Shown piece by piece: positions 9,657-20,792 of a stretch of DNA of 64,000 nucleotides. Position 1 is the stretch's first letter, and every line of letters begins with the position of its first letter. Position numbers and translations under genes: made by a program. The notes under the pieces were generated by a model that saw only the letters and a list, made by a program, of their open reading frames with translations, had not been told where the DNA came from and ran no database searches. This stretch comes from Drosophila miranda (taxonomy: Eukaryota; Arthropoda; Insecta; Diptera; Drosophilidae): assembly GCF_003369915.1 (NCBI RefSeq), contig NC_046674.1, forward strand, positions 29,267,657 through 29,331,656, written 5' to 3'.

Positions 9657-10265
9657 GGGGTGTGGCGAAATTTTGACACAAAACGGTCAAGGTCCGATAT
9701 CACCAAATTTGGTTGCCCTGGCTCTTATAGGTTCTGAGATCCTTGAACTCATATTTTGCAATTGGCAAAACCGACCATGAAACCTGTGTGTTAGAGAGAG
9801 ACAGAGCGAGAAAGAATGAAATTGTTTTCTTGATTCTGGCTATAATAATTATACGATCTGGTTCAGATTTTGCATTCTAGAAGATATAGTCATCCTCTAC
9901 GATTCTTCATTTTCTGTTTTCTCGTATCTTTGAATTTGTGGATGCCATAGATTTTCGCCCTTTGTGTGGGTGGAAGGGGGCGGGGCAAAGTTTTGAAATA
10001 AACTTGTAGCAATGACATATCACAGAAGTCCGGATATAAAACGTCGTTTTTCTAGCTTTTATAGTCTTTGAGCACTAGGCGCTGATAGGGACGGACAGAC
10101 GGACAGCCGGACAGACAGACAGTGCTCAATCGACTCGGCTATTGATGCCGATCAAGAATATATATACTTTATGGGTTCGGAAACGATTCCTTCTGGACGT
10201 TACACACATCCATTTTCACCACAAATCTAATATACCCCAATACTCATTTTGAGTATCGGGTATAA
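9657..10265 (-). mobile_element. Truncated inverted DINE element at unit 1/unit 2 junction
   Basis: It is nearly identical to 2623-3235, including the end GAGTATCGGGTAT followed by AATGAAGCACAATTACGG. Its microsatellite (about 10091-10122) is shorter than in unit 1. The left part is lost at the junction. Confidence 0.75.
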
Positions 10266-10699
10266 TGAAGCACAATTACGGAGTTACAAATAACGAAAAC
10301 CTGTGGCATCGACAATTTTGAAGATACGAGAAAACTAACAATCCAGACTAATCTGGAAATCGGGATCAGATCGGATAATGATTATTATTACGCCGGAATG
10401 AAAATATTAATTTTCAATGGCTGCGCAACGCCGTTCACGCGCTTACTCATTTTCATTATCTCTCTCCCTCTCTCTCTATCTATCTCACTCTCACACACAC
10501 TCTTCATCGTGCAGTATGCACTGACTTATTGTAGGGCATGATGAAATTATACACGGCGGTCTCGTCAAAAGCCGAAGCTCGTTCGTGTTGTCCCTTATCG
10601 TCAGTGCATGCTTGCTTTTTGATGCGGATAGTGTAGGGTAAACATTACTCATGAGCAACACAACACTATTCACGGACGAATTTTTTGATATGTGCTTAG
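10266..10699. other. Unit head spacer with empty DINE site
   Basis: This corresponds to 3236-3661 of unit 1. At about 10675-10690 the run of six T residues followed by GATATG is the uninterrupted target of the DINE present in units 1, 3 and 4. Confidence 0.6.
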
Positions 10700-10932
10700 C
10701 CCTTTAGTTCCAACCTCAAAAAAATTTCATATTGCATATTAGATTATATAAATAGCATATACAAAAAAACTCAAAGAATTATAAGTAATTTTTATATATT
10801 ATGTTAAAGAACATTTTAATATTACTAAAAATTTTGAAGCAAAATTATTAATGGCTGCACAAAATTTAAATATTACTGTATCAGTAAAATCATTTTATTT
10901 TAAAATTTTAAACCCCACGAGCCTGTTGAGGG
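10700..10932 (+). mobile_element. Putative piggyBac-like MITE (unit 2)
   Basis: Same 233-bp block as 4592-4824. The right flank TTAA (10933-10936) is kept; the left flank is TTAG (10696-10699). Confidence 0.45.
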
Positions 10933-11008
10933 TTAATCAACATCAACATATGTCGTCTCACTCACACTTACTATACTATATGCTTTTCACTCGCACTAAT
11001 TGCTAGGG

Positions 11009-11153
11009 TATAAATTTAAAATCGCGGCCGTAGCTGCGACTCACAACGTTCCTTTTCGTAAAAGGCACTAAACTTTGCTTTTCACTGCGCTTTATTTACC
11101 GACTGACAATTGTACTACAAAGTCGCATTTTATTAAAAATCGATAGATATCGA
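11009..11153 (+). promoter_or_regulatory. Putative Snp promoter (unit 2)
   Basis: TATAAAT at 11009-11015 and the DRE-like ATCGATAGATATCGA at 11139-11153, same spacing as in unit 1. Confidence 0.4.
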
Positions 11154-11171
11154 ATAAATCCACAAATTCCA

Positions 11172-11345
11172 ATGATAGGTCAAATGTTATCGTTACTCAG
11201 CAAAAACTGCAAGCACTGGCAAAAAAGCGACAGCATATTACGTTACAAAGAAAAAGAATTCAATTGGAATTGCACAAACACAGTCGGCCTTCATAAAAGT
11301 GTACAAAGCAACTGGGCTAATACATACATCAGAGAATATTCCTGA
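11172..11345 (+). CDS. Upstream ORF of Snp copy 2, shortened to 57 aa
   Basis: Same ATG as in the other units, but an extra ACAT near 11325 shifts the frame, so the tail differs and the ORF stops at 11345. The variation argues against a constrained protein. Confidence 0.25.
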   Translation: MIGQMLSLLSKNCKHWQKSDSILRYKEKEFNWNCTNTVGLHKSVQSNWANTYIREYS

Positions 11346-11405
11346 AAGGAGCTCGTCCAGATCCAGTTAACGAAACAGAATTCACGCAAATCCAAGCAGG
11401 TGACA

Positions 11406-12077
11406 ATGCATCCTTTTACTTATGCCATATCCGTGGACTTCGTGGCCACCTGCTGGGAAAATCAACCGGCTCAACAATTTAGATTGTCGGAGATAATTGA
11501 GTTCCCAGCCATTTTGGTCAATCTGAAAACGGGTATGGTCGAGGCGGAGTTTCACAAGTACGTGATGCCCGTGGAGTCGCCGCAACTGAGCGAATACTGT
11601 ACCAGTCTGACGGGCATTCAGCAGAAGACTGTGGAGGCGGGAGTGCCACTGCAGACGGCACTCAATTCCTTTATCGAGTGGCTGAAGAAGGAATTGAGCG
11701 CCCGCAACCTGGTGCTACCAAAGATGAGTATGGCCAATCCACAGGGAAACTGTTTCTTCGTCACCTGGACGAACTGGGACTTTGGAATCTGTCTTGCCAA
11801 GGAGTGCGCACGCAAGAATATACGTAAACCAACCTGCTTCAATCAGTGGATAGACGCGAGGGCCATCTACAAGAAGTGGTACAAGTATCGTCCCTTCAGC
11901 TTCGACAATGCCCTGGCCCATGTGAGGCTGACCTTCCAGGGACGTGCTCACTCCGGCATCGATGATGCCAAGAATCTGGGCAATCTCATTTGCAAGATGT
12001 CTCGTGATGCAGCCCCCTTTTCGATCACCAAGGATCTGACACCACATAAGGAGCTCAACGAGAACCGTGGCTTCTGA
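11406..12077 (+). CDS. Snp: Snipper-like exonuclease, copy 2 (catalytic Glu13 replaced by Val)
   Basis: 223 aa ERI-1-type DEDDh exonuclease domain. Asp11 of Exo I is kept but Glu13 is Val (codon GTG at 11442-11444, against GAG at 5330-5332 in copy 1). Exo II Asp125 and Exo III His182/Asp187 (HSGIDD) are intact. Loss of one acidic metal ligand is expected to abolish or cripple cleavage in this family (family knowledge; the consequence here is inferred). It contains the seven residues missing from copy 1. The start is the ATG at 11406; the in-frame GTG two codons upstream was not used. Substitutions A110 and A202 distinguish it from the other copies. The reading frame is otherwise fully open, so it may still make a substrate-binding, non-cutting protein. 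Confidence 0.8.
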   Translation: MHPFTYAISVDFVATCWENQPAQQFRLSEIIEFPAILVNLKTGMVEAEFHKYVMPVESPQLSEYCTSLTGIQQKTVEAGVPLQTALNSFIEWLKKELSARNLVLPKMSMANPQGNCFFVTWTNWDFGICLAKECARKNIRKPTCFNQWIDARAIYKKWYKYRPFSFDNALAHVRLTFQGRAHSGIDDAKNLGNLICKMSRDAAPFSITKDLTPHKELNENRGF

Positions 12078-13544
12078 GCTTAAGCGGTCAGCCATCAGCC
12101 ATTAGCCATCCCAGCCAGAGCCAGAGCCCCCCAGCCAGAGCATAATAATCCATTTGTTTGTTGGATTATGTTTAATATTCAACGCCACAGTAACCCAAGG
12201 ACACTAATGCTGACTAAGAGATGGGCCCAATTTAAACACAAATGTAAACGCCAAATAAGATTATTGTTTTTTTATTATCTACATAATTTCTTTTGACAGA
12301 AATAACGACTTGACATTTGAAGTGCGTCGCCATCGCAGCAAAGCCCCAGCACCTGCATCTGGATATCAAAATCCAGCAAGAAAACCACAACACTAAAAAT
12401 CCACTCATTTATCCTATTGGGTGTAGAGAATGATTATGAGTTTTGCATAATCTGAACACAAATGTAATAGCAAAATAATTATCTTGTTTTCTTTTTATAT
12501 TTTATCTAACATAAATTAAATTGATGTGCATCGCAATGACAGCCGATCGCCTGCCAGAAGCCTTTAGCCATCCCACCAAAGCAGAATGAGCCAGAACACA
12601 AAAAAAGCCATTTATTTATTTGATTATATTTAATACACTTAATACGCTGCGTAGCCACTGCAAATTGATTTGTTCGGTTATAATAATGATCCGATCCGAT
12701 TCAGATTCGGCAATCTGGTAGATATGGTTATTCTCTATGATTGTTCAAAATTGTGGATGCCACAGATCTTCGTCCTTTGTGATGGCGGAAGAGGGTGGGG
12801 TGAAATTTTGAAATACATATCACTAGGCGCTCATAGGGACGGACAAACGGACGGGCGGACAGACAGACATGGCTCTATCGACCCTCGACTATATGTAGAT
12901 GCTGATCAAGAATATACACACATATATACTTTATAGATTCCTTATGAAAGGGGGGGTATACAAAATGTTCTTTTTTTTTTTATGTATTTTAACTAATTTC
13001 TTTTGACAGCAATTGATATGAATTTAAATTTGATGTGCATCGCAATCGCAGCTACCACATCTACAATCTAAACACCTACGTACGAGTACATCTAATCATA
13101 GCAATAAATATGGCCTTATAGCAAATACATTTTGCTACTATTCATAATGATTAGCCATAGTCTTCAATAAGGACTTATTTTTTCATCGATTTTCATCGCC
13201 TACACTAGGTGATACGGTATAAAAATAAGATTACAAAATCCAGGAACAGGAGGTTGGGAAGATCCTACCGCCCAACGTTTGGGCACAATGTTTGTATATT
13301 TGATGATCACTTTCCTCTGGGACCCCTCCAAGCACTTAAGTAGTCGAATTCCCAAATGGGAAAGCTAGAATAGCTCGATATTTTGTCGAAACTAAATTAG
13401 AGAAATTAAGAAAAACGAGGCATCCAAATTGTCATAGAATTGGAGTTTAGATATAGCCCAATGCGAATATTGAATATATGTACATATATCTCAGTAGGAT
13501 AATCTTAGTGGAGTTTTTAGTGGGAACAATTGAGAGACTTGACT
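12078..13544 (+). other. Snp 3' flank of unit 2 (diverged triplication, old DINE 12650-12945, spacer)
   Basis: Same order as 5945-7371. The old DINE fragment has its GGAC/AGAC tract at about 12838-12872. About 13190-13544 shows nothing recognisable. Confidence 0.55.
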
Positions 13545-14110
13545 TATCTCCTTCGAAATGTTCTGTGCCGCAATTTCCAGTCTGGCCTTGAATCTAATCC
13601 CCTATTCAAGTCGGAGCATCTACAGAAGAATGCGGATTCAAGATGGAATTTGCTTGCATCCCTTAGCCAAGTTGTGAAGTGTCACTTAGAGGAAGTGTTG
13701 GAAACAGACAGACTTGCTCCATACCCTGGGCCATACCATGTGGCCTCTGTTCGGTTTGTGACCGACTCCTGCGGTTCCTGTAGGCTTCTACGAGTATTCA
13801 TATTCCAAAGATTACGAAGTGCCTGAAAAGAAAAAGAATTTTTCGGTGGTAAATGGTAAAGATGATGAGAAGAATGCCTGTAATGACCTAGTGACCGTTG
13901 GAACCCAACGTACACTATGTTGAGCAAGCAGCAACCATTTGAAGACTCTTGCGAAAGGCGCCTCAAAAGATACATGAAATTAAGTGCAGCTGAGTGGGGT
14001 GATTTGAATAGGCTTGTTAATACCCTGGAACCGACGTACCTTGCCACAGAAAAGTTGCAATTGTTCATCAATTGACTTCTATAAGCTATGGCTGGAGGTC
14101 AATAAGTCTA
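13545..14110 (+). pseudogene. hAT-transposase-like relic (unit 2)
   Basis: The frame beginning at the ATG near 13918 reads through KLSAAEWGDLNRLV and LEPTYLATEKLQ before stops near 14071. This resembles the hAT transposase central region. The 47-bp segment found at 7703-7750 in unit 1 is missing here at about 13897. Upstream frames are open for about 100 aa but not recognised. Confidence 0.4.
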
Positions 14111-14226
14111 ATGCATTTGCAGCTATTTCATTTAAATGAGCCCTTTAGTATTTATCATTATATATGTAAGCGACGCATACTTAACCATAAGCATAAGCAT
14201 AGCCCTCATACACGCCCTATCACTGC
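14111..14226. other. Short linker between hAT-like and R1-like relics
   Basis: AT-rich linker with a CATAAG repeat (about 14180-14200). Shared by units 2-5; no coding signal. Confidence 0.5.
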
Positions 14227-14788
14227 GGCCAGATCGACGATTGATTCCGTTGGTAGAGTGGTGAAATAGCCAGCACTAGATGGAAACGTGGCGGTAAGGA
14301 GCACTGCATAATGGTCACGCTGGACATTAAGAACGTGTTTAACACGGCGATGTGGAGCTGCATCCTAAGGGCGCTAGAGACTTTCGACACACCCAGGTAC
14401 CGAGGCCGGCACGGAGCAATAGGAGGTATTTGCAGGCGTCCCGCAGGGGTCGGTGCTGGGCCCCACACTGTGGAACGCAATGAACGACGGCATATTGCGA
14501 CTCAGCCTCCCCCACGTAGCGCATATGGTGGGTTTTTCAGACGATGTGGCTGTTCTAGTGGTGGGAAAACTCTTGGCCGGAGACTTGGAGAAGACCTGCA
14601 ACCAGACAATAGCGCGTATTCAACAGTGGCTGGAGAGGGTCGGGCTCGAACTCGCTCCCCACAAGACCGAGGCAGTGTTGGTGTCCAGCCGAAAGAAAGC
14701 TGAGACAGTCATATCTCTGCCATGGATGCTGGCTAATGGTAGTCGGGCGGATTAAAGAAAACTCTCAATGAAATTACCCCAATCTATG
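14227..14788 (+). pseudogene. R1-clade-like reverse transcriptase relic (unit 2, interrupted by BEL)
   Basis: RT motifs in shifted frames: VTLDIKNVFNTAMWSCILRA at about 14311, then QGSVLGPTLWN at about 14442 and GFSDDVAVLV at about 14530 in another frame, then a thumb-like stretch ending ...KTEAVLVSS. The motif order is typical of R1-clade elements. The palm between the first two motifs is deleted. The relic continues beyond the BEL insertion at 21099. Confidence 0.6.
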
Positions 14789-14793
14789 GTGAC
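14789..14793 (+). repeat. 5-bp target site duplication (GTGAC), left
   Basis: GTGAC occurs immediately before the 5' LTR and again at 21094-21098. Units 1, 4 and 5 have a single GTGAC at the unoccupied site (for example about 40921-40925). Confidence 0.95.
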
Positions 14794-15110
14794 TGTTGAC
14801 GCCCCTTAATAGAATATAGGATTAAATTACTTTATAAAGGTTAACAATTTGAATATTTGAATTAATATGTAAATATTACTAAAATTGTGAATTAATTTAA
14901 AGTTGGCGCGTTACATTCTGTACATATAAAGAAGCGCAATCGATAGTATCAATAGTATCGAGCCAAAACGATCTGAATTATGATCACTAGATTTAAGAGA
15001 CATACGAAATAAAACGAACGAGCAAGGAACTACATCGAGCGGATTAAGGAAGGTCTTAATTGTGTAGACGGATTCCACTGGAAAACTGTTGGAGGGACTT
15101 AGCTCGTACA
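14794..15110 (+). repeat. 5' LTR of BEL element
   Basis: 317 bp, TG...CA ends (TGTTGACGCC ... GCTCGTACA). It differs from the 3' LTR at two sites (TTTAAAG against TTTGAAG; GACTTAG against GACTAAG). No perfect TATA box is obvious; TACATATAAAGAAG at about 14930 could serve. Confidence 0.95.
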
Positions 15111-15112
15111 TT

Positions 15113-15130
15113 TGGCGCCCGAGCAGGGAC
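15113..15130 (+). promoter_or_regulatory. Primer-binding site of BEL element
   Basis: TGGCGCCCGAGCAGGGAC starts two bases after the 5' LTR. It resembles the complement of a tRNA 3' end ending CCA, very close to the tRNA-Lys type site. Confidence 0.8.
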
Positions 15131-15777
15131 CTTTGGAGAAGGTTCAATTACCGGATGGAGTTCACGACTGGAACTCAATAAATATTTCACCCTGAGTCTG
15201 GCTGACGGCGAGTGCGACAGCGGCTTCGGTATCGAATTGTGAGTGTGAACTGCTTTGAGCATCTAATATTTCTTGCAGGCATGTTTAGTTCCAATTCGAT
15301 GTGTGTGAATAATCTTAAAACAATACAATTGTTTTAGTGTCAAGTGGTCGCGGCTTTGAGACTTCTGCGCTTTAATTGTTCTGTTAGCTTGAGCGCTTAG
15401 GTATCTGCATACACACATACAGCCTATTGCGTGCACTGCTATACGTTGAAGCAAGGCACATACATACTTTCATATATATGCAGTTACAAGCCGGCACCTA
15501 AAGAACAGTAATTGCTATTTGACATTGATTTAACTTTGTAGTCGTTTCTTCTTTGCCTGCCGGTTCGTTGGGCCGCAAGTACACATTTTGGTACAGTGGC
15601 GCACAGTGGTCAATTGTTGATCAATTATTGAATTGGGCAGTGTAGTGAGAATTTAAAGTTAGCCGATTATTGAATAGAGTGGCTAAACTTGGTACCGTGT
15701 TACTTACTCATGCCAATATTGAGTATTTTTTATTGTTAAATTGTCAAGGGTAACACCGGTGTAAATAGTCAGTGCAA
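15131..15777 (+). other. BEL 5' leader (untranslated)
   Basis: 647 bp between the primer-binding site and the gag ATG. No long ORF; presumed packaging/leader region by position. Confidence 0.6.
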
Positions 15778-17619
15778 ATGGCACCTAGAAAGAGTAAAGA
15801 TGCGGAGGTGCTCACTTCTCGAACGGCGTTAATGAATTCCTTTGTCCGTAACAAGGTCTATATCGAAAAAAATAGCGACTGCATGACGGCTGCGGAGCTG
15901 GAAGCCAGGTTAAGTCTATTTGAGACAAACTTTAATCAGTTCTGCAACATTCAGGCTAAAATTGAACACGATAGCGAGGACGCCAGCGAATATGAAAGCC
16001 GCTATGAAGCTGAGGAGGTTTATTGCGAATTAAAGGCCAAGTTACTAAGCTGTCTTGGAAATAGGGGACGGCGGCAGTCCAATGTAGGTGATCGTCTAAA
16101 TAGCACACAGGTGTCTCGTTCATCGAGACTTCCCAAGCTAAAGCTGCCTGAGTTCGCTGGAAAGTTTACGGAATGGACCAGCTGGTACAACACCTTTACT
16201 ACTCTAATAGAATCAGACTCTGAATTGGATGAGTTGTCTAAATTTATTCATTTGAGATCATCGTTAGGAGCTGGACCGTTAAGTGCGATTGAGGGTTTGG
16301 AATAAACAGGGCCTAATTATCGCAAGGCACTACGATTATTGAAAGATCGCTATGAAAATAAGGCAATTATTCTGCAATCACATGTACAGGAGCTATTCAA
16401 CTTAAGGCGGCTAAAAAGACCCGACTCAGAGGGACTGAGAGTGCTGGTAGACAATGTAAATGCCCAATTAGTAGCACTCAAGTCGTTAAGCGACGATAAG
16501 GAGATTCTGGATGCAGTAATTTTCCATCTGATTCGCACAAAGCTTGATGAAGATACAATGGATAGGTGGGAAGTTGAGTGGGATTGCCAAAAGTTACCGT
16601 CGTGGTCATTGTTATCGCAGTTTCTGATAAACAGAGGAGTCAATATGGCAAATAGGGAAGTTAGGCGAGGCAATGGAGCCCGACACAGTGGTAAAGGTGA
16701 GATGAAAAATGCGACCTTAGCTGCAACAATAGGCAGCAATGGCTGCTACGTTTGTCCTGGGACCCATGGATTGAAAGGGTGTCAAAGGTTTAACGAACTA
16801 TCACCAGTACAACGTTACCATGAGGCGAAGAAGCATTCGCTGTGCCTGATTTGTTTTAGCAAGCGACATACAACTAGAAACTGTAATGGTCCGCGGTGTA
16901 GGATTTGCAGCAAGCCGCATCATGAACTTCTGCATCGAGAGATACCTATTGTTGCCAATGAGCCGGAGCTCAAAGGGCAGGAGTTGCAAGAGCCAAAGTC
17001 ACTGCATAGCTCCCTATTGTCTAGATCATCCACCAACTTTCTTGCGACCACTGTAGTTCAAATCAAAGCTAAAGACGGAGCATATCGCAATTGCAGGTGC
17101 GTGTTAGATTCCGGTAGTCAATTAAATTTTCTGACGGCTAGGATAGTCTCGGCCCTGGGCCTAGAAATGCGCGACTCAGTCATACAACTCAGTGGTATTG
17201 GAAATGCAACATCTCAAGTTATGGGAGAGGTGCAAGCGACTTTTAAATCTAGAGTCACCAGATATATGACTACCGAGGACTTCTGTGTGCTGAAGGAAAT
17301 AACTCAGTATAACCCAACAAGCTCAGGAATTTGTTCGGAGTGGGTTCCACCCAAGGGAGTTACGCTAGCCGACCCTACATTTCAGTCCGGGGAAGATATT
17401 GACATGCTAGTTGGAGTCACATTGTTTTTCAAGCTAATTGTAGCAGGGCAAATAAAACTAGGAGCACACCTTCCAAGGCTTCAAAAGTCTCTGTTAGGCT
17501 GGGTCGTCGTAGGTGAATTCACGAAATCTTCTGAAGTTGCACTGTTAGCAACTGCCATTGAACGAAAGGTGTCGAAAATGATCAGCTGCAAGAGCTCGTA
17601 CAAAGGTTTTGGAAAGTGA
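15778..17619 (+). pseudogene. BEL gag-protease region, with in-frame stop and frameshifts
   Basis: The ATG at 15778 (MAPRKSK) opens gag; the GTG two codons before is not needed. The frame is stopped by TAA at 16303-16305 inside a conserved gag stretch and resumes in the same frame to 17619. Cys/His knuckles lie at about 16744-16795 (CYVC start), about 16843-16890 (CLIC start) and about 16899-16937 (CRIC start). The aspartic protease catalytic Asp is at 17107 (LDSGSQLNF). The frame must change near 17575 and again near 17612 to continue into RT, each consistent with loss of one base next to A/G runs. Structural (capsid/nucleocapsid) and processing roles are inferred from the family. Confidence 0.85.
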
Positions 17620-18107
17620 AGAAGTCCCTGAAACAGTAGATAAGTTCACTGAGGAAGAAAAACAGTGCGAAGATTGTTTTGTGACGCATGTTAAGCAGGA
17701 GGCCTCAGGACATTTAGTGGTAGCTCTGCCCTTTAAGAATCCTAAAGTTGAGTTAGGCGAAACTTATCAAATCGCACTTACCAGGTTCTTGAATTTAGAG
17801 AAGAGGTTAAATCGTAGCCAAGCGCTGAAGGAACAATATGTTCAATTTATTGAAGAATATCGCCAGTTAGGGCATTTAAAGGCAATAGAGCCCGCCGGAC
17901 AAGAAAAGGTCGAATACTTCATGCCACATCATCCGGTTATTCGCCCAGAGAGTTTGACGACCAAGTTACGAGTCGTATTTGATGCCTCATGTAGATCTAG
18001 CAACGGCAGGTCACTGAACGACGAAACCTTGGTTGGTCCAACGTTGCAGCCTGATCTGTTCGAGACTTTTTATTTTATTTATTTATTTATTAAATTAGGT
18101 GTTACGC
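17609..18107 (+). pseudogene. BEL reverse transcriptase, N-terminal part, truncated by deletion with AT-rich filler
   Basis: It reads the BEL RT fingers region (HHPVIRPESLTTKLRVVFDA then GRSLNDETLVGPTLQPDLFE). After about 18066 this is replaced by about 40 bp of TTTATTTATTTA-like sequence. The RT palm segment that should carry the first catalytic Asp is absent, so the enzyme would be inactive. The simple filler suggests repair or template switching. Confidence 0.8.
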
Positions 18108-20792
18108 CTAAACACGGTCACTTATGGAACAAATTCGGCGCCGTTCCTGGCAGTACGTTGCCTCTATTACTTGGTCGATAGGTACGCGGAAAAATTTCCG
18201 TTAGCTAGAGAGCCAGTAAAGCGAAGTTTCTATATGGATGATATGCTGTGTGGAGCCGAATCAAAAGAGGAACTGACAAAGTTGAAAGAACAAGTGCCCG
18301 AATTATTAGGGCTAGGAAAGTTCGAGCTGCACAAATGGCGCAGCAATTATCAAGGAATGGACAACAACACCAGCCTAGAGCCCCTGATGCTAAAAACAGA
18401 GGACGCAGCTAAAACTTTGGGGATATATTGGTCAAGTCTAGAGGACAAATTCCAATTTTGCTTTAACATAAAGGTCTCCGCAATCGCCACGAAGCGATCA
18501 GTGCTGTCCGAATTGGCTCAGGTGTTTGATCCGTTAGGGTTCTTGAGTCCCTTGCTGATCTTGGGCAAGATCTTTGTTCGGGAACTTTGTCTTCTAAAGC
18601 AGGATTGGGACGAGGAGTTACCAGCAAGCTACGCAACTCAATGGCTTCGATATAGAGAAGAACTGAAACTAATTGACAAATTTTCAATTCCGCGATCCTC
18701 AATTCCAATTACGGCCGACCCATGCACTTTGCAACTGTTTGGTTTCTCTGACGCATCCAACAGAGCTTACGGTGGCGTAATTTATGCTCGTGTTAGAGAT
18801 GAAGGGGGAGGAATTTCGGTGCGACTGGTAACGGCCAAGTCCAAAGTAGCCCCAGTTAGGGTAACATCATTGCCACGCTTAGAGTTACAAGGGGCATTGT
18901 TAGTGGCCAAGCTAATGGCAAAGGTATGCGCCTGTCTTCACATACCAGTAGAGAAGGTTAACTATTTCACGGACTCCACAATTGTGTTAAATTGGCTGTC
19001 GTCACATGCTAGTCGATGGACCACCTTCGTTGCCAATAGGGTGGCTCAAATACAAGAGCTCACACATGTACAGGATTGGTTCAAGGTCGACACCAAATCA
19101 AACCCTGCAGATATTGTATCTAGGGGATTATTGGTAACCGAATTGAGCAAGTCAACGATGTGGTGGAACGGTCCAGAATTTTTAATGGAGGAGAGGAAAT
19201 GTAAGTTCTCGCTGACAGTTGGAAAGGTAGAAAGTAATGAGAAGTTAGATGTCGTGGGGAGATGCAAATTTGCAAACGATTTCCTCAAATTGCAGCGAGT
19301 TTTTAGCTATATTTTTCGCTGGCGTAGAATATCGTTGAGATCAAACTCAAATGAAACAGGCAACCTTACTGCAGCTGAAATGGAGGGCGGATTGCGCTAT
19401 ATTGTATATAATGTGCAGCAGTTGAGCTTGCATGAGGAATTCATTAAGCTTAAAGAGGGAAAGGTGATCAAATCAGCGAGAATTCAGAGTTTAAGCCCGT
19501 TTTTACAAGAGGAAGAGGGAATAACTATTATTCGAGTCGGCGGAAGGTTGTCCAATGCCGAATTGCCATTTGACACAAGGCATCCCATCTTAATGCCGAG
19601 CAACCATAAAGTGGTAGAGGCGCTTGTGGAACTCACACATCGAAAGAATTTACATGCCGGGGCACAATCGCTATGTGCCTTTTTGCGACAGAGATATTGG
19701 GTAATCAATTGCAGGAAACTTGCCCGCAGGGTGATCCGTGGCTGCATACCATGCTTTCGTCGTCGGCCGCTCGCTGCAACACAGCTGATGGGAGCGCTGC
19801 CAGCTAACCGAGTGCGAGGCAATATCTACCCCTTCGAGCGCGCTGGACTGGACTTTGCTGGACTAATATGGATGCACTTTCACATGCGAGGAAAACGCCC
19901 AGTAAAGGTGTATCTGTGCATATTTGTATGCTTTGCAACAAAGGCCTGCCATATAGAGATCGTGTCGGACTTAAGCTCAAATGCGTTCATCGCGGCGCTA
20001 AAACGGTTCTTTGCAAGACGTGGATTGAGTTCTGACCTATATTGCGACAACGCCACCAATTTTGTAGGTGCGTCACGAGAGCTCAACAGAGCTTTCGACT
20101 CGCCAAGTCAGAAGCTCATTGACGACGAATGCAGCCAGCGAGGAGTCAGGTTTCACTTCATCCCCCCACGCTCCCCTCACTTTGGAGGATTATGGGAGAG
20201 CGCCGTGAAGGTGGCCAAACAGCTGCTGGTGAAATGCACCAACAGCACAGCACTTAACTACGAAGATCTTGCGACTGCCATCACACAAGTAGAAGCGGTG
20301 ATGAATTCTAGACCTCTGCATCCCTTGTCATCGGACCCGAATGACTTCGAGGCGCTAACTCCCGGTCATTTCTTGGTTGGCCGACCCCTGAACGCGTTAG
20401 TAGAACCAGTAGACGACGCACTGTTGAAACTGTCCATGAGCAACCATTGGAAACGCATTCTAATGGTACACCACATGTTCTGGCACCGCTGGTCGTCGGA
20501 ATATTTGACGTTGCTGCAGAAGCGGACAAAGTGGAGCACTGTAGCCAACAACATTCAACTTGGTACACTGGTCCTTATTGCGGAAGACAACGCTCCGCCC
20601 GGACAATGGCTGCTGGGAAGAGTTGCAGAGTTACACCCAGGAGCTGATGGTGCAGTTCGGGTTGTAACACTCAGGACCAAGACTGGATTATTTAAGCGCA
20701 ACGTACATAAGCTCTGCCCGCTGCCTACAGATGCCGATGAACTTAATGTTGGAAGGAGCTTCCAAGGTGGGGAGAATGTTGACGCCCCTTAA
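18108..20792 (+). CDS. BEL RT C-terminal half, RNase H and integrase (open frame)
   Basis: About 894 codons read without a stop. In order: RT palm end (LNTVTYGTNSAPF, then YMDD at 18231-18242); RNase H with FSDASNRAYGG (Asp), PRLELQGALL (Glu) and YFTDSTIVLNW (Asp); integrase with an HHCC-type zinc site (H-x-NLHAG ... CIPCF, about 19636-19755) and a DDE core with Asp in RAGLDFAG (about 19845), Asp in YCDNATNF (about 20041) and Glu in GGLWESAV (about 20188). The frame ends at the TAA inside the 3' LTR at 20790-20792. All visible integrase catalytic residues are present, but the frame has no natural start because it begins after the RT deletion. Confidence 0.88.
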   Translation, partial: LNTVTYGTNSAPFLAVRCLYYLVDRYAEKFPLAREPVKRSFYMDDMLCGAESKEELTKLKEQVPELLGLGKFELHKWRSNYQGMDNNTSLEPLMLKTEDAAKTLGIYWSSLEDKFQFCFNIKVSAIATKRSVLSELAQVFDPLGFLSPLLILGKIFVRELCLLKQDWDEELPASYATQWLRYREELKLIDKFSIPRSSIPITADPCTLQLFGFSDASNRAYGGVIYARVRDEGGGISVRLVTAKSKVAPVRVTSLPRLELQGALLVAKLMAKVCACLHIPVEKVNYFTDSTIVLNWLSSHASRWTTFVANRVAQIQELTHVQDWFKVDTKSNPADIVSRGLLVTELSKSTMWWNGPEFLMEERKCKFSLTVGKVESNEKLDVVGRCKFANDFLKLQRVFSYIFRWRRISLRSNSNETGNLTAAEMEGGLRYIVYNVQQLSLHEEFIKLKEGKVIKSARIQSLSPFLQEEEGITIIRVGGRLSNAELPFDTRHPILMPSNHKVVEALVELTHRKNLHAGAQSLCAFLRQRYWVINCRKLARRVIRGCIPCFRRRPLAATQLMGALPANRVRGNIYPFERAGLDFAGLIWMHFHMRGKRPVKVYLCIFVCFATKACHIEIVSDLSSNAFIAALKRFFARRGLSSDLYCDNATNFVGASRELNRAFDSPSQKLIDDECSQRGVRFHFIPPRSPHFGGLWESAVKVAKQLLVKCTNSTALNYEDLATAITQVEAVMNSRPLHPLSSDPNDFEALTPGHFLVGRPLNALVEPVDDALLKLSMSNHWKRILMVHHMFWHRWSSEYLTLLQKRTKWSTVANNIQLGTLVLIAEDNAPPGQWLLGRVAELHPGADGAVRVVTLRTKTGLFKRNVHKLCPLPTDADELNVGRSFQGGENVDAP
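20764..20776 (+). promoter_or_regulatory. Polypurine tract of BEL element
   Basis: AAGGTGGGGAGAA directly abuts the 3' LTR, the expected plus-strand priming site. Confidence 0.7.

Noticed and set aside
15778..20792. Considered as gypsy-type retrovirus with envelope
   Set aside because: Integrase frame ends inside the 3' LTR, leaving no room for an envelope gene; motif order and zinc-knuckle spacing fit BEL/Pao.
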